Shown piece after piece: positions 47,560 through 57,632 of a stretch of 64,000 nt of DNA; the stretch's first letter is position 1, and the number at the start of each line of letters is the position of its first letter. A program made the position numbers and the translations under genes. A model generated the notes under the pieces. The model was not told the DNA's origin. It made no database searches and saw only the letters and a list, made by a program, of their open reading frames with translations. Source of the stretch: Zingiber officinale (Eukaryota > Streptophyta > Magnoliopsida > Zingiberales > Zingiberaceae); assembly GCF_018446385.1 (NCBI RefSeq), contig NC_056000.1:77324688-77388687 (forward strand), read 5' to 3'.

Positions 47560-48289
47560 AAGTTTAAATACCCGCTCGGGTGCAACAAGAGCAACCATTC
47601 GCTCGACAGGAAGAAAATCGCAATAATGTCGCTCAGGGTAATATCAACATGATAGTCATGGGGCCCACTGATGGTGACTCCAACCGAATGAGGAAGTCAC
47701 ATATTCGACATTTGGTCATCCATGAAATCGGATGCAACACTAAGCAGGCAGTTGTGCATGAAATCAACTTCGGGCCCAAAGATCTAGAGAGAGTAAAAGT
47801 ATCACATGATGATGCGTTAATAATTAAATTGTAATAGTCAATTACAATATCTCTCATACTTTTATTGGCATAGGTAGCTCCATCAACATCATCTTTAATC
47901 AAACATTTGATCAGCTGCAAATTAACCTGAGCGTGCTTCAGCCTATGTCAACTCTTCTATACGAGTTTATAGGTAATGAAGTACACTCGATTGACCAAAT
48001 AAAGATAGTCATATCCTTAGGGGAGGAGCCCCTAATGAGGACATGTCGATCGGTCTTTATAGTGGTGAGCGTGCCCTCTGCATACAATGTTATTCTGGGT
48101 CAACCAGCACTAAATGAATTTCGGGCGGTCATTTCAACTTTCTACCAGAAGATAAAATTCTCCATGGACGATCAAGTGGGGGAGATCAAAGGCGATCAAC
48201 TAGTAGCACGTAAGTGCTATGTGGAGATAGTGAAGACAAAAGCTAATGCCGCTTGGAAAGTCCAAAGGATGGAGATTAACGCCATTTAA
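47560..48289 (+). pseudogene. Tat aspartic protease, active site lost
   Basis: After a linker with NINMIVMGPTDGDSN and VVHEINFGPKDLERVKVSHD, the active-site loop at 47864-47881 reads IGIGSS where the family has the catalytic Asp (I-D-T-G-S-S). SINIIFNQTFDQL, SAYNVILGQPALNEFRAVIS and VGEIKGDQLVARKCYVEIVK follow. The protein could not be an active protease. Confidence 0.85.
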
Positions 48290-48399
48290 GAAAAGTCGTT
48301 CGTCCTAGTATATGAAGAGAAGGAGGAAGTACAGATTCAGGTCGGCCGACCGAAGGCAACTACTCATATAGTAGTCGACCTGTCTCCTAAGCTCAAGGC

Positions 48400-49490
48400 C
48401 TAGCTGTTGGAGTGTTTGACACGCAACAGTGATGTATTTGCATGGATGCCCAGAGAAATGATGGGTGTGTCTCCAACAGTCATGGAGCATGCACTCCATA
48501 TATATTCTGATGCTCGCCAGGTTAAGCAAAGGAAGCAAGATTTCAGAGCCGACCAGAATAAGATCATCAAAGAAGAGGTAGACAAATTATTGAAAGCAAG
48601 CTACATCTAGGTGGTGCAATTCCCAAGCTGGCTAGCTAATGTTATCCTGGTGTCCAAACCTGGAACAAATGGCAAGTCTGCATCGACTTTTGAGATCTCA
48701 ACAAGGCTTGTCTGAAGGATTATTATGCTCTGCCCTGCATCGACCAAGTGGTGGATTCTACTACTGGCTGCAAATTCATTTGTATGTTGGATGCTTATCA
48801 AGGATATCATCAAGTCCCTTTGACTAAAGAAGATCAAGAAAATGTTAGCTTCATAACTGCTAAGGGTACTTATTACTATAATGTTATGTCATTTGGACTA
48901 AAAAATGCATGAGCTACTTATTAAAGGCTCATAAATAAGGTTTTTAAAAAGTAAATTGGAAGAAACATGGAGGTCTATATGGACGATATTCTTATCAAAT
49001 CTCTCTGAGTGGCAGATCTGTGTGCAGGCATAGAAGAAACCTGCAAAATTTTGAGAAAGTATGGGTTCAAGATCAACCCCTGTAAATGTTTATTTAGAGC
49101 TAAAAGTGAAAATTTTATGAGTTACATGGTGACCGAGCGAGGAATAGAAGTCAATCCCAGCAAAGTATGAGCATTACAAGATATGACTCCTCCACATAAT
49201 TTGAAGGAGGCGTAGAGATTGACTGGCCAAATAACTACCCTGTCTCACTTCATTTCTCGGTCGATCGATCGGAGTCTCCCTTTCTTCAAGATACTGCGCC
49301 GAGCAACCAAATTCCAATGGGACGATGATTGCAACAAGGTGTTTGAGGAGCTAAAGGACTATTTGTCTACTCTTCCTATATTATCTAAACCAATAGTAGG
49401 TGAAACTTTGTGGATTTATTTATCAGCTAATGAACATGATGTTGGTTCAATATTGGTGAGGCAGGAGGGAAAATAGTAACAAGCTGTATA
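48400..49490 (+). pseudogene. Tat reverse transcriptase and RNase H start
   Basis: Fragments: DVFAWMPREMMGVSPTVMEH, FRADQNKIIKEEVDKLLKAS, then LANVILVSKP after a stop at 48608, CKFICMLDAYQGYHQVPLT, YYYNVMSFGLKNA and the catalytic VYMDDILIKS (YMDD at 48976-48987). RNase H begins with KILRRATKFQWDDDCNKVFE and LSTLPILSKPIVGETLWIYL. The YMDD codons are intact, but several frameshifts and stops surround them. Confidence 0.9.
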
Positions 49491-50269
49491 CTTTTTGAGT
49501 CATTTATTAAGAGGAGCAGAATGCTGCTATACTACACTCGAGAAGTTGGCATATGGATCCAAGGTTGCATTCTTACTTTTTATCACATTCAATCATAGTA
49601 TTAACTAATAGTACCTTAGGCCAAGTACTCGTTAACTCAGAGGCGTCTGAAAGATTGATCAAATGGATGATCGAACTTAGCTAATATGATATACCATACC
49701 AGCATTGAGTGGCCATCAAAGCCCAGGCTCTTGCTGATTTCATATCAGAAGTGCAAGGTCCTGAAATCGAAGAAACTTGAAAAATATATGTTGATGGATC
49801 CTCCAACCAGGGTAGTGGGATAGGTATTATTCTTGTGTCCCCCGGGGAGGATCGAATGCAATTATCTATTCGGTTAAATTATCGATCTACCAATAATAAG
49901 ACAAAAAAGAGGCCTTAATTAATAACAGGATTGTAAGCTACTCGGCACGTGGGAGCCGCTCGGGTCATACTCTATTTCGATTCCTAGTTGGCAGCTCAAC
50001 AATTATCTGACAATTTTGAGATCAACAATGAACGACTCAAGTTATATGCAGAGGCATTTGATAAGTTAAAGGCGGAACTTCAAGAAGTTAATATACATAA
50101 AATTCCCCGTTTAAATAATCAAACAACAAATGAGTTAGCTAAATTAGCCTCTGCCATAATTCCTTGGAATTTGGATAAGCCTATGGAGCAGTTGTTATTG
50201 GTAGCTTACATTGAGAGGCAGGCCAATTTAGAATTACAAAGCGATTGGAGGCGCCAATTATCTTATTCT
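49491..50269 (+). pseudogene. Tat RNase H end and extra archaeal-type RNase H
   Basis: After the first RNase H come a short connector and a second RNase H-like domain starting IYVDGSSNQGSGIGIILVSP (about 49788-49847) and ending with AAQQLSDNFEINNERLKLY, IHKIPRLNNQTTNELAKLAS and LELQSDWRRQLSYS. The presence of this second domain is diagnostic of the Tat group. Stops break the middle. The frame is cut at 50269 by the SIRE-type insertion. Confidence 0.88.
50265..50269. repeat. ATTCT, left copy of the outer target-site duplication
   Basis: ATTCT precedes the SIRE-type LTR. The same five bases follow the TRIM at 57633-57637, where Tat sequence resumes. Confidence 0.65.
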
Positions 50270-50881
50270 TGTTAGGATCGTTCGTACTCGGCTAGAGAGG
50301 GGGGGTGTGAATAGCCGCCCCAAATTCTCGCGTTCTTCCTACAGTTAGGGTTAGTCGCAGCGGAAATACAAGGAAGAAACTAAGGAGAAGAAAAACAAAC
50401 CGATGTAACGAGGTTCGGAGATGAACTCCTACTCCTAGGCGTGTCCGTAAGGTGGACGAAGCCTACCAATCCGTCGGTGGATGAGTCCCCGGAGAACCGG
50501 CTAAATATGAGCTCCTTATGGGTGGAGAAACCTCGCCACAACTACTTCTTGCAACAGCAAGATAAGGAGTACAAATACAAGAGAAACAAGAAGTAAATAC
50601 ACAGCAAATGTAAACAACCCTTGCCTTCTTGTCGACTGTTGAAGAAGCAACAGCTTCTCAGACGCCAACCACAGCAGCAGCTCAGTCGGAGTCCCAACCG
50701 AAGGAAGAAGCTCACGCGAAGCTTGCGAAGAAGAGCTCAACAAAGCTCAAGCACCAGAACAGCAGCTCTGTAGCAGAAGAGAAGAGTAAGAAGCCCGCAA
50801 CAGCATCCCTCCTTTTATATCCTGCGAAGAAAGCGAAGAAACACAGAAGAAATCTAGCCGTTGCGTCGCAACGGCTAGTTC

Positions 50882-51045
50882 TTGGATCGGTCCACAGACC
50901 GATCAGGCTCCATGTGGATCGGTCCACAGACCGATCAGGCGTCTTTCTCGCGGCTACTGATCACCTTCTGATCGGTCTGCAGACCGATCAGATACCGATC
51001 AGTAGCACACTGATCGGTTCCTGATCGGTCACCAGACCGATCAGA
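50882..51045. repeat. GATCGGTC palindrome array, 3' LTR
   Basis: Four units of the form GATCGGTC-nnnn-GACCGATC. One, centred near 50979-50980, is a perfect 24-bp palindrome with the core GATCGGTCTGCAGACCGATC. The matching stretch of the other LTR has six to seven units. Confidence 0.9.
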
Positions 51046-51065
51046 TAACTAGTGACTTGGTTTTT

Positions 51066-51745
51066 GCCCAAACCAAGTCCCAAGCCTTCCAAACCAACAT
51101 TCGGTCAACCTCGACCTGTTGGTACTTCATTCCTAGCATCTGGTCACTCCCTTGACCTGCTAGAATTCCCCGCCAAGTGTCCGGTCAATCCCTTTTAACC
51201 TACTTGGACTTTCCTCAACACCAGATGTCCGATCATCCCTGATCTATCTGGATTTTCCCTTGCCTGGCTTCACTCACCCGGACTTTCACCTGGCTTCACT
51301 CACCAGGATTTCCACACTGCCTAACATCCCAGTTAGGACTTTCTCACTGCCTGGCTTCACTCACCAGAACTTTCCAACTGCCTAACATCCCAGTTAGGAC
51401 TTTTCACACTGCCTGGCTTCACTCACCAGGACTTCCACTTTCACCTAGCTTCACTCGCTAGGATTTTCACCTGGCTTCACTCACCAGGATTTCCCAACTG
51501 CCTGGCTTCACTCACCAGGACTTCTCCGACTGCCTGACTTCACTCACCAGGACTTTTCTCCGTGCCAAACTCCCTGTTTGGACTTTCCCCGTGCCAAGTC
51601 TCCATACTTGGACTTTCAGCGTGCCAAGCTACCTGCTTGGACTTTTCCCCGTGCCAAGTCTCCGTACTTGGACTTTTCCAGTGCCAAGTCTCCATACTTG
51701 GACTTTTCGCGTGCCAAGCTCCCTGCTTGGACTTTTCCCGAATTA
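51066..51745. repeat. array of short stem-loop units with differing stems, 3' LTR
   Basis: More than 20 successive units of 24-35 bp, each an inverted repeat followed by a variant of GACTTTC. Examples: CCTAACATCCCAGTTAGG, CCAAGTCTCCATACTTGG, CCAAGCTACCTGCTTGG, CCAAACTCCCTGTTTGG, CCTAGCTTCACTCGCTAGG. The arms change between units while staying complementary. Confidence 0.9.
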
Positions 51746-51920
51746 GATCAACCAGATCAACCGTGACCTAAGGTTGCACCTACAATCTCCCAAACACCTA
51801 TTCTTGTCAAACATCAAGAATACAACTCTCTTCTCGTCAAACATCGTCAAACATCAAAACACAACTCGAGTCAGGTCAACTCGAGTCAGGTCAACCTTGA
51901 CCTAAGGTTGCACCAACAAT

Positions 51921-51934
51921 CTCCCCCTTTTTGA
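51921..51934 (-). other. polypurine tract of the SIRE-type element
   Basis: The minus strand reads CAAAAAGGGGGAGA two bases before the 3' LTR start TGTTGGTGC. Confidence 0.85.
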
Positions 51935-51936
51935 CG

Positions 51937-53681
51937 TTTGACAAAATTCAAAATCAAGTTAGGTTAACCCGATAACCTAACTTAGGTTTTCCAATGTTCT
52001 TCCTTGAACATTCTTCCAAAACCTACACTCTCCCCCTTGGGACATCTCTCCCCCTTTTTGACACACATCAAAAAGAGGGAATCAAGGTCAAGAGTTTCTT
52101 CCTAATGAAAGTCCCATACCTTTCATTGAAACCTTTAACTTTCCCCTTGATACTAAACTCAACACTCAACTTAGTGACAATCTCATATCACTAATCCTCA
52201 AAAGTCTTAAGGAGTAAAAACTCCCCCTAAAAGTCAACTCCCCCTTGACAATTAGTTAAAACTCCCCCTAAAGGTCAACTCCCCCTTGACCATTGCACCA
52301 ACAATGTCTTGGAGAGTTTCAAACCTTTAGAAACCCGAAACTCAACTCCCACAGCTGAAATTTCATACCACAGTCGAAATTCAGCAAATCCAGCACGCCT
52401 GATCGGTCACCGGACCGATCAGGACCCCTCTGGATTGGTCCCCAGACCGATCCAGCCTTCCCTGGATCGGTCCAGTGACCGATCCAGCCTTGGACAGACT
52501 CGAGTTCTGATTTCCTTCTCCCGAAATTCAGAAACTCACAACAAATTCCAGAAGATTCCAAAAATTATAAAATTTTGAGGATATATTCCTCATAACATAT
52601 ACTATCAAGGAAAAATAGTTTTCTATGAAAATAACTTCCATTTTCAAATCTTGATACAAAGTTCGAAAAGTTTTGAAATAGCTTAAAGTTTCAAAAACTT
52701 TGTATCACTTTGTTCAATGATGAATGCTATCACTAGAAAAGCTTCATCAAGGTTTTTCAAATCAATTTCAAAATGATTTTAAACCTTTTAATTTATGACC
52801 ATAATCTTAGGGCTAAATGTACATGACTTGTACATAAGCTTTCCCTATGATCCCCCAATTTTGAATTAGGTTCATCTAGGTACAAGAACTATGCACCTTG
52901 ATCCTAACTCATCATCCTAATATCTCACACACATCTAAGGTGTATCAAACACATTCAAGTCAATTTTGATGTGAGATATGGGTTTAGGTCAACTTAAGCT
53001 AAGTTCTCATGCATTTTCTAAACACAAATTTGATCTCAATATCAAAATGTGTTTTTCATCCTTAAATCAATTCAATTGATTATTAATGCAAGAGATGATG
53101 ACATGGCATAAAATGGTATCATAAATGAAAACATGTGCCAAAGTCATGATGTCATGGCATAAAGTTTGAAACTTAAATAAACATGACATAAAAACTAGCC
53201 TAAGCATTATCATGACATTTCAAATGATAATAAAACTAAACATGATGTCATGACATGTGAGGGCAAACAATCATGGCAAGATTTAGCATAAATAAATATA
53301 CCTAGATTACCTATCTAAGTATCCTTAACCACTTGGCTAACTTCAAATTTAATCCTAGATTGCCCCAAAATGCCAAAATCCTAATTTTGACACTTCTTGA
53401 ACTCTAGATTAATTCATGCCACTTAAAGATCAAATTTATCCTCAAAACTTGGCATGTTTCATTTTTTTTTTCGATGGTTCTCTAGATTTTCCCAATTGTG
53501 CCAATTGAGATTAAAAATGAAATTTCCAATCTTTAGGCACATTTAACTCTTCAAAGGAGTAAATGATAATTCCATTTCATTTTCAAAAGTTCTCAAAACC
53601 TTGAAAATGCTCCTTGAGTGTCAATTTCCTCAAAGTTGGGTTAACTACCCTTCTAATCGGAGTTGACACTCTCTAACCCAT
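51937..53681 (-). other. non-coding middle of the SIRE-type element, pol deleted
   Basis: The stretch between gag and the polypurine tract has only short frames. It contains several CTCCCCC words (51925-52290), and at 52398-52490 three more GATCGGTC-type inverted units outside the LTR. A T-run lies at 53463-53471. No polymerase motif is seen. Confidence 0.75.
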
Positions 53682-55124
53682 CTATGGGGTAGAGAAGATG
53701 CTCCTAGGAACCCAATACCTATTAGAGCTCATTGGGTTCACTAAATATCCACTAGGGATAACTTCCCTAGCAACCCTCCTAATGACCCTCTTAGGCTTTA
53801 AAGCCTTGGTCATTTGGGTCTCATCAAGGTCAACTATAGGGGTGACTCCCCTTGTGATCTTGGTAATGGTCTTCCTAGCCCTAGGTTTTGTTCCATAATC
53901 GAATGAAACATTATGATAAGTGGGCTTGACCAATTGGGACTTAGGTTTGTGACCCAAACCTTTCTTATCCTTGGACTTGAGTTTTTGACCCTTAGACCCT
54001 AGAGTCAAATCCTTAATAGCCTTTTCTAGAGAGTCAAGTCTTGACCTCAAGACTTGATTTTCTTTCTCTAATACCTCAAGTTTTGATTTATCATTTTTCT
54101 TTGAGGTATTCCTAGGCATGTGTCTAGATGATTTGGGATTTCTATCTAGATTTTCCTTAGCCTTAGATGAGTTAATTCTAGGGTTAGCATTTCTAGAATT
54201 GTTCTTATCTAGGCTAACATGCTTGGCTCCTAAGCACATGTATCGATTTCTAGTGTTAACATGCTTATCATTATTGACAATGGCAATAAGACTACTAGCA
54301 TGCATCCTACTAGAATTGCACGAATGAGCTTTAAATGTTACATTAGAGTTTGCCTTAGCTCCCCCTTTACACGTGTTTGGCCTCTTGTCCTTGTGAGGTT
54401 GCTTCCCCCTTGGACATTGACTCCTATAGTGTCCCCGTTGCTTGCATTGGAAGCACACCACGTGCTTCTTGCTCTTGCATGTCGGGACTCCGGCTTCCTT
54501 GACCTTTGGTGCCGGTGGAGTCTTTCTAACCCTCTTTGGACACTTACTCTTGTAGTGCCCAAACTTCCTACACTCAAAACACATTATGTGTAATTTGCTT
54601 GAAATCACAGTGTTTGAGTTACCTAGGGTTGTGGATGTAGATGAGCTTTCTTCTTCATCCCTTCCGGAGGTAGATGCCTCTTCTTGCTCCGATCTTGAAC
54701 AAGAGCCCTCCTCCTCTTATTCCTTGGATGTTGAGTAGCCCTCAACTCCCAATTCGCTTCCTCCATGATGTGAGCTACTTGGCTCACTAGGCTCCTCTTC
54801 ATGGAATTTTGCCAAATTGTTCCACAATTCCTTGGCGTTGTTGTACCTATCTATCTTGCACAAAACATTATTAGGTAAAGCAAATTCAATAATTTTGGTT
54901 ACCTCGTCATTGATTTCGGATTGTCGGATTTGCTCTTTCGTCCACTCCTTCTTCTTGATAGGTTTTCCTTCCTCATCCATCGGAGGGGAAAACCCTTCTT
55001 GTACACAAAACTAATTTAACATATTAGTCCTAAGAAAATACATTATCCTTACCTTCCAATATGTGAAGTTGTCGTGAGACTCGTAGAAGGGTTGAATCGT
55101 GACATCTTCTCCATAGAGATCCAT
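53682..55124 (-). pseudogene. SIRE-type gag with two zinc knuckles
   Basis: One frame runs from ATG at 55124 to the stop at 53682, broken only by a TAG near 55017 and a TAA at 54719-54717. The start has DNFTYWKVRIMYFLR, then TKIIEFALPNNVLCKID and NAKELWNNLAKFHE (UBN2-type gag). Two CCHC knuckles follow: CFECRKFGHYKSKC (near 54590-54545) and CFQCKQRGHYRSQC (near 54460-54415). A coiled-coil-like stretch (LEVLEKENQVLRSRLDSLEK) and a conserved tail (SNRYWVPRS) end it. Two point stops are all that breaks the frame, which fits a recent insertion. Confidence 0.88.
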
Positions 55125-55171
55125 CTCTAGCCCGTGCTCCCCCGGGTGTTGATCCGTCGAAGAGCGGCCTC

Positions 55172-55183
55172 GCTCTGATACCA
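55172..55183 (-). other. primer-binding site of the SIRE-type element
   Basis: The minus strand reads TGGTATCAGAGC, a perfect initiator Met tRNA match, two bases after the LTR end CCTAACA. Confidence 0.92.
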
Positions 55184-55781
55184 CTTGTTAGGATCGTTCG
55201 TACTCGGCTAGAGAGGGGGGGTGTGAATAGCCGCCCCAAATTACTCGTTTCTTCCTACAGTTAGGGTTAGTCGCAGCGGAAATACAAGGAAGAAACTAAG
55301 GAGAAGAAAAACAAACCGATGTAACGAGGTTTGGAGATGAACTCCTACTCCTCGGTGTGTCCGTAAGGTGGACGAAGCCTACCAATCCGTCGGTGGATGA
55401 GTCCCCGGAGAACCGGCTAAATATGAGCTCCTTATGGGTGGAGAAACCTCGCCACAACTACTTCTTGCAACAGCAAGATAAGGAGTACAAATACAAGAGA
55501 AACAAGAAGTAAATACACAGCAAATGTAAACAACCCTTGCCTTCTTGTCGACTGTTGAAGAAGCAACAGCTTCTCAGACCTCAGTCGGAGTCCCAACCGA
55601 AGGAAGAAGCTCACGCGAAGCTTGCGAAGAAGAGCTCAACAAAGCTCAAGCACCAGAACAGCAGCTCTGTAGCAGAAGAGAAGAGTAAGAAGCCCGCAAC
55701 AGCATCCCTCCTTTTATATCCTGCGAAGAAAGCGAAGAAACACAGAAGAAATCTAGCCGTTGCGTCGCAACGGCTAGTTCC

Positions 55782-56035
55782 TGGATCGGTCCATAGACCG
55801 ATCAGGCTTCATGTGGATCGGTCCACAGACTGATCCATTCCCTAGCCTTTGCTTCTGTTCCGTCTCTGATCGGTCCATGGACCGATCAGGGAACCTCCTG
55901 ATCGGTCCACAGACTGATCAGGGAAGCTCCTGATCGGTCCACAGACCGATCAGACGGTCTGCAGACCGATCAGATACCGATCAGATACCGATCAGTAGCA
56001 CACTGATCGGTTACTGATCGGTCACCAGACCGATC
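55782..56035. repeat. GATCGGTC palindrome array, 5' LTR
   Basis: Six to seven units of GATCGGTC-nnnn-GACYGATC. One has the perfect palindromic core GATCGGTCCATGGACCGATC. Expansion relative to the 3' LTR accounts for most of the length difference between LTRs. Confidence 0.9.
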
Positions 56036-56054
56036 AGATAACTAGTGACTTGGT

Positions 56055-56745
56055 TTTTGCCCAAACCAAGTCCCAAGCCTTCCAAACCAACATTCGGTCA
56101 ACCTCGACCTGTTGGTACTTCATTCCTAGCATCTGGTCACTCCCTTGACCTGCTAGAATTCCCCGCCAAGTGTCCGGTCAATCCCTTTTAACCTACTTGG
56201 ACTTTCCTCAACACCAGATGTCCGATCATCCCTGATCTATCTGGATTTTCCCTTGCCTGGCTTCACTCACCCGGACTTTCACCTGGCTTCACTCACCAGG
56301 ATTTCCACACTGCCTAACATCCCAGTTAGGACTTTCTCACTGCCTGGCTTCACTCACCAGAACTTTCCAACTGCCTAACATCCCAGTTAGGACTTTTCCC
56401 ACTGCCTGGCTTCACTCACCAGGACTTCCACTTTCACCTAGCTTCACTCGCTAGGATTTTCACATGGCTTCACTCACCAGGATTTCCCAACTGCCTGGCT
56501 TCACTCACCAGGACTTCTCCGACTGCCTGGCTTCACTCACCAGGACTTTTCCCCGTGTCAAACTCCCTGTTTGGACTTTCCCCGTGCCAAGTCTCCATAC
56601 TTGGACTTTCCGCGTGCCAAGCTACCTGCTTGGACTTTTCCCCGTGCCAAGTCTCCGTACTTGGACTTTTCCAGTGCCAAGTCTCCATACTTGGACTTTT
56701 CGCGTGCCAAGCTCCCTGCTTGGACTTTTCCCGAATTAGATCAAC
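56055..56745. repeat. array of short stem-loop units with differing stems, 5' LTR
   Basis: The same unit series as 51066-51745, in the same order, with a few single-base differences. Confidence 0.9.
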
Positions 56746-56920
56746 CAGATCAACCTTGACCTAAGGTTGCACCTACAATCTCCCAAACACCTATTCTTGT
56801 CAAACATCAAGAATACAACTCTCTTCTCATCAAACATCGTCAAACATCAAAACACAACTCGAGTCAGGTCAACTCGAGTCAGGTCAACCAGGTCAACCTT
56901 GACCTAAGGTTGCACCAACA

Positions 56921-56932
56921 ATTGGTATCGAT
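56921..56932. other. 12-bp linker between SIRE-type LTR and TRIM
   Basis: ATTGGTATCGAT. Its first nine bases equal the start of the TRIM sequence that follows a TRIM LTR (ATTGGTATC, 57129-57137). Confidence 0.7.
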
Positions 56933-57632
56933 TGTTGGGGTTGCAAGGTTGCAAACATAGTCCCATATTGAAAACACATGGAAAAGATCATGAGTTTATA
57001 AGAGAAAGATATCTCCATTGGCATGAAGCCTTTTGGGGAGAGCCCAAGAGCAAAACCATGAGGGCTTAGGCCCAAAGTGGACAATATCATGCTATTGTGG
57101 AGATATCTAAATTCTTTTCGATCCTACAATTGGTATCAGAGCTCGGACTGCCAGAAGGTTTAACCGCCGACTGTGCACAAGAGCTATGGTCTGATTGAAC
57201 CATGTGAGTACAATATTGACCTCGAACAAAGAAAGTGGGGGCTCCTATGTTCGGATCAAGAAGACCAGACACCAGGCAGGAAGTCCTAGTTGCGGTTAGG
57301 CAAGGAAGTCCTAGTAGGTCGGGTGGACCGAGGGGCAGGAAGTCCTAGTAGGTCGGGTAGACCGAGGGGCAGGAAGACCTGGTGGGTCAAGGATCGGACG
57401 TGGGAAGCCCATGGTCCTTTGTTTGAGGGGGGGGATTGTTGGGGTTGCAAGGTTGCAAACATAGTCCCATATTGAAAACACATGGAAAAGATCATGAGTT
57501 TATAAGAGAAAGATATCTCCATTGGCATGAGGCCTTTTGGGGAGAGCCCAAGAGCAAAACCATTAGGGATTAGGCCCAAAGTGGACAATATCATGCTATT
57601 GTGGAGATATCTAAATTCTTTTCGATCCTACA
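56933..57632 (+). mobile_element. TRIM retrotransposon copy 2
   Basis: LTRs at 56933-57128 and 57437-57632 are both 196 bp and differ at three positions by eye. A perfect primer-binding site TGGTATCAGAGC lies at 57131-57142. The middle is 308 bp, non-coding, with an internal repeat of GGAAGTCCTAGTAGGTCGGG. A G-rich polypurine tract (57426-57435) precedes the second LTR. ATTCT follows on the right; the left flank is the SIRE-type element. It is the same family as 21770-22490 and clearly younger. Confidence 0.92.

Larger units (their letters stand above)
50270..51918 (-). repeat. 3' LTR of the gag-only SIRE-type element
   Basis: It runs from TGTTAGGATCG (plus-strand view) to CACCAACA, 1649 bp. 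It contains four GATCGGTC/GACCGATC units (50882-51045) and a long array of short stem-loop units (51066-51745). Small open frames in it are repeat translations. Confidence 0.92.
50270..56920 (-). mobile_element. gag-only SIRE-type copia derivative (TR-GAG-like)
   Basis: Minus-strand order: 5' LTR 56920-55186, primer-binding site 55183-55172, gag 55124-53682, non-coding remainder, polypurine tract 51934-51921, 3' LTR 51918-50270. No protease, integrase, RT or RNase H is present in the 3.27-kb middle, so it needs enzymes from a full element. The two LTRs are nearly identical apart from repeat-number changes and a small indel, so the insertion is recent. Its left flank ATTCT is not repeated directly at its right border. 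Confidence 0.88.
55186..56920 (-). repeat. 5' LTR of the gag-only SIRE-type element
   Basis: 1735 bp, near-identical to 50270-51918. The extra length comes from more GATCGGTC units (55782-56035); in turn it lacks about 17 bp present at 50660-50676. It has the same stem-loop array at 56055-56745. Confidence 0.92.

Noticed and set aside
51562-51771. Repetitive frames of 60-90 residues in the SIRE-type LTRs as repeat proteins
   Set aside because: They are translations of the stem-loop array in several frames at once.
57131-57142. tRNA-like match TGGTATCAGAGC as part of a tRNA gene
   Set aside because: Only the 12-base primer-binding site is present; no cloverleaf can be formed from the surroundings.
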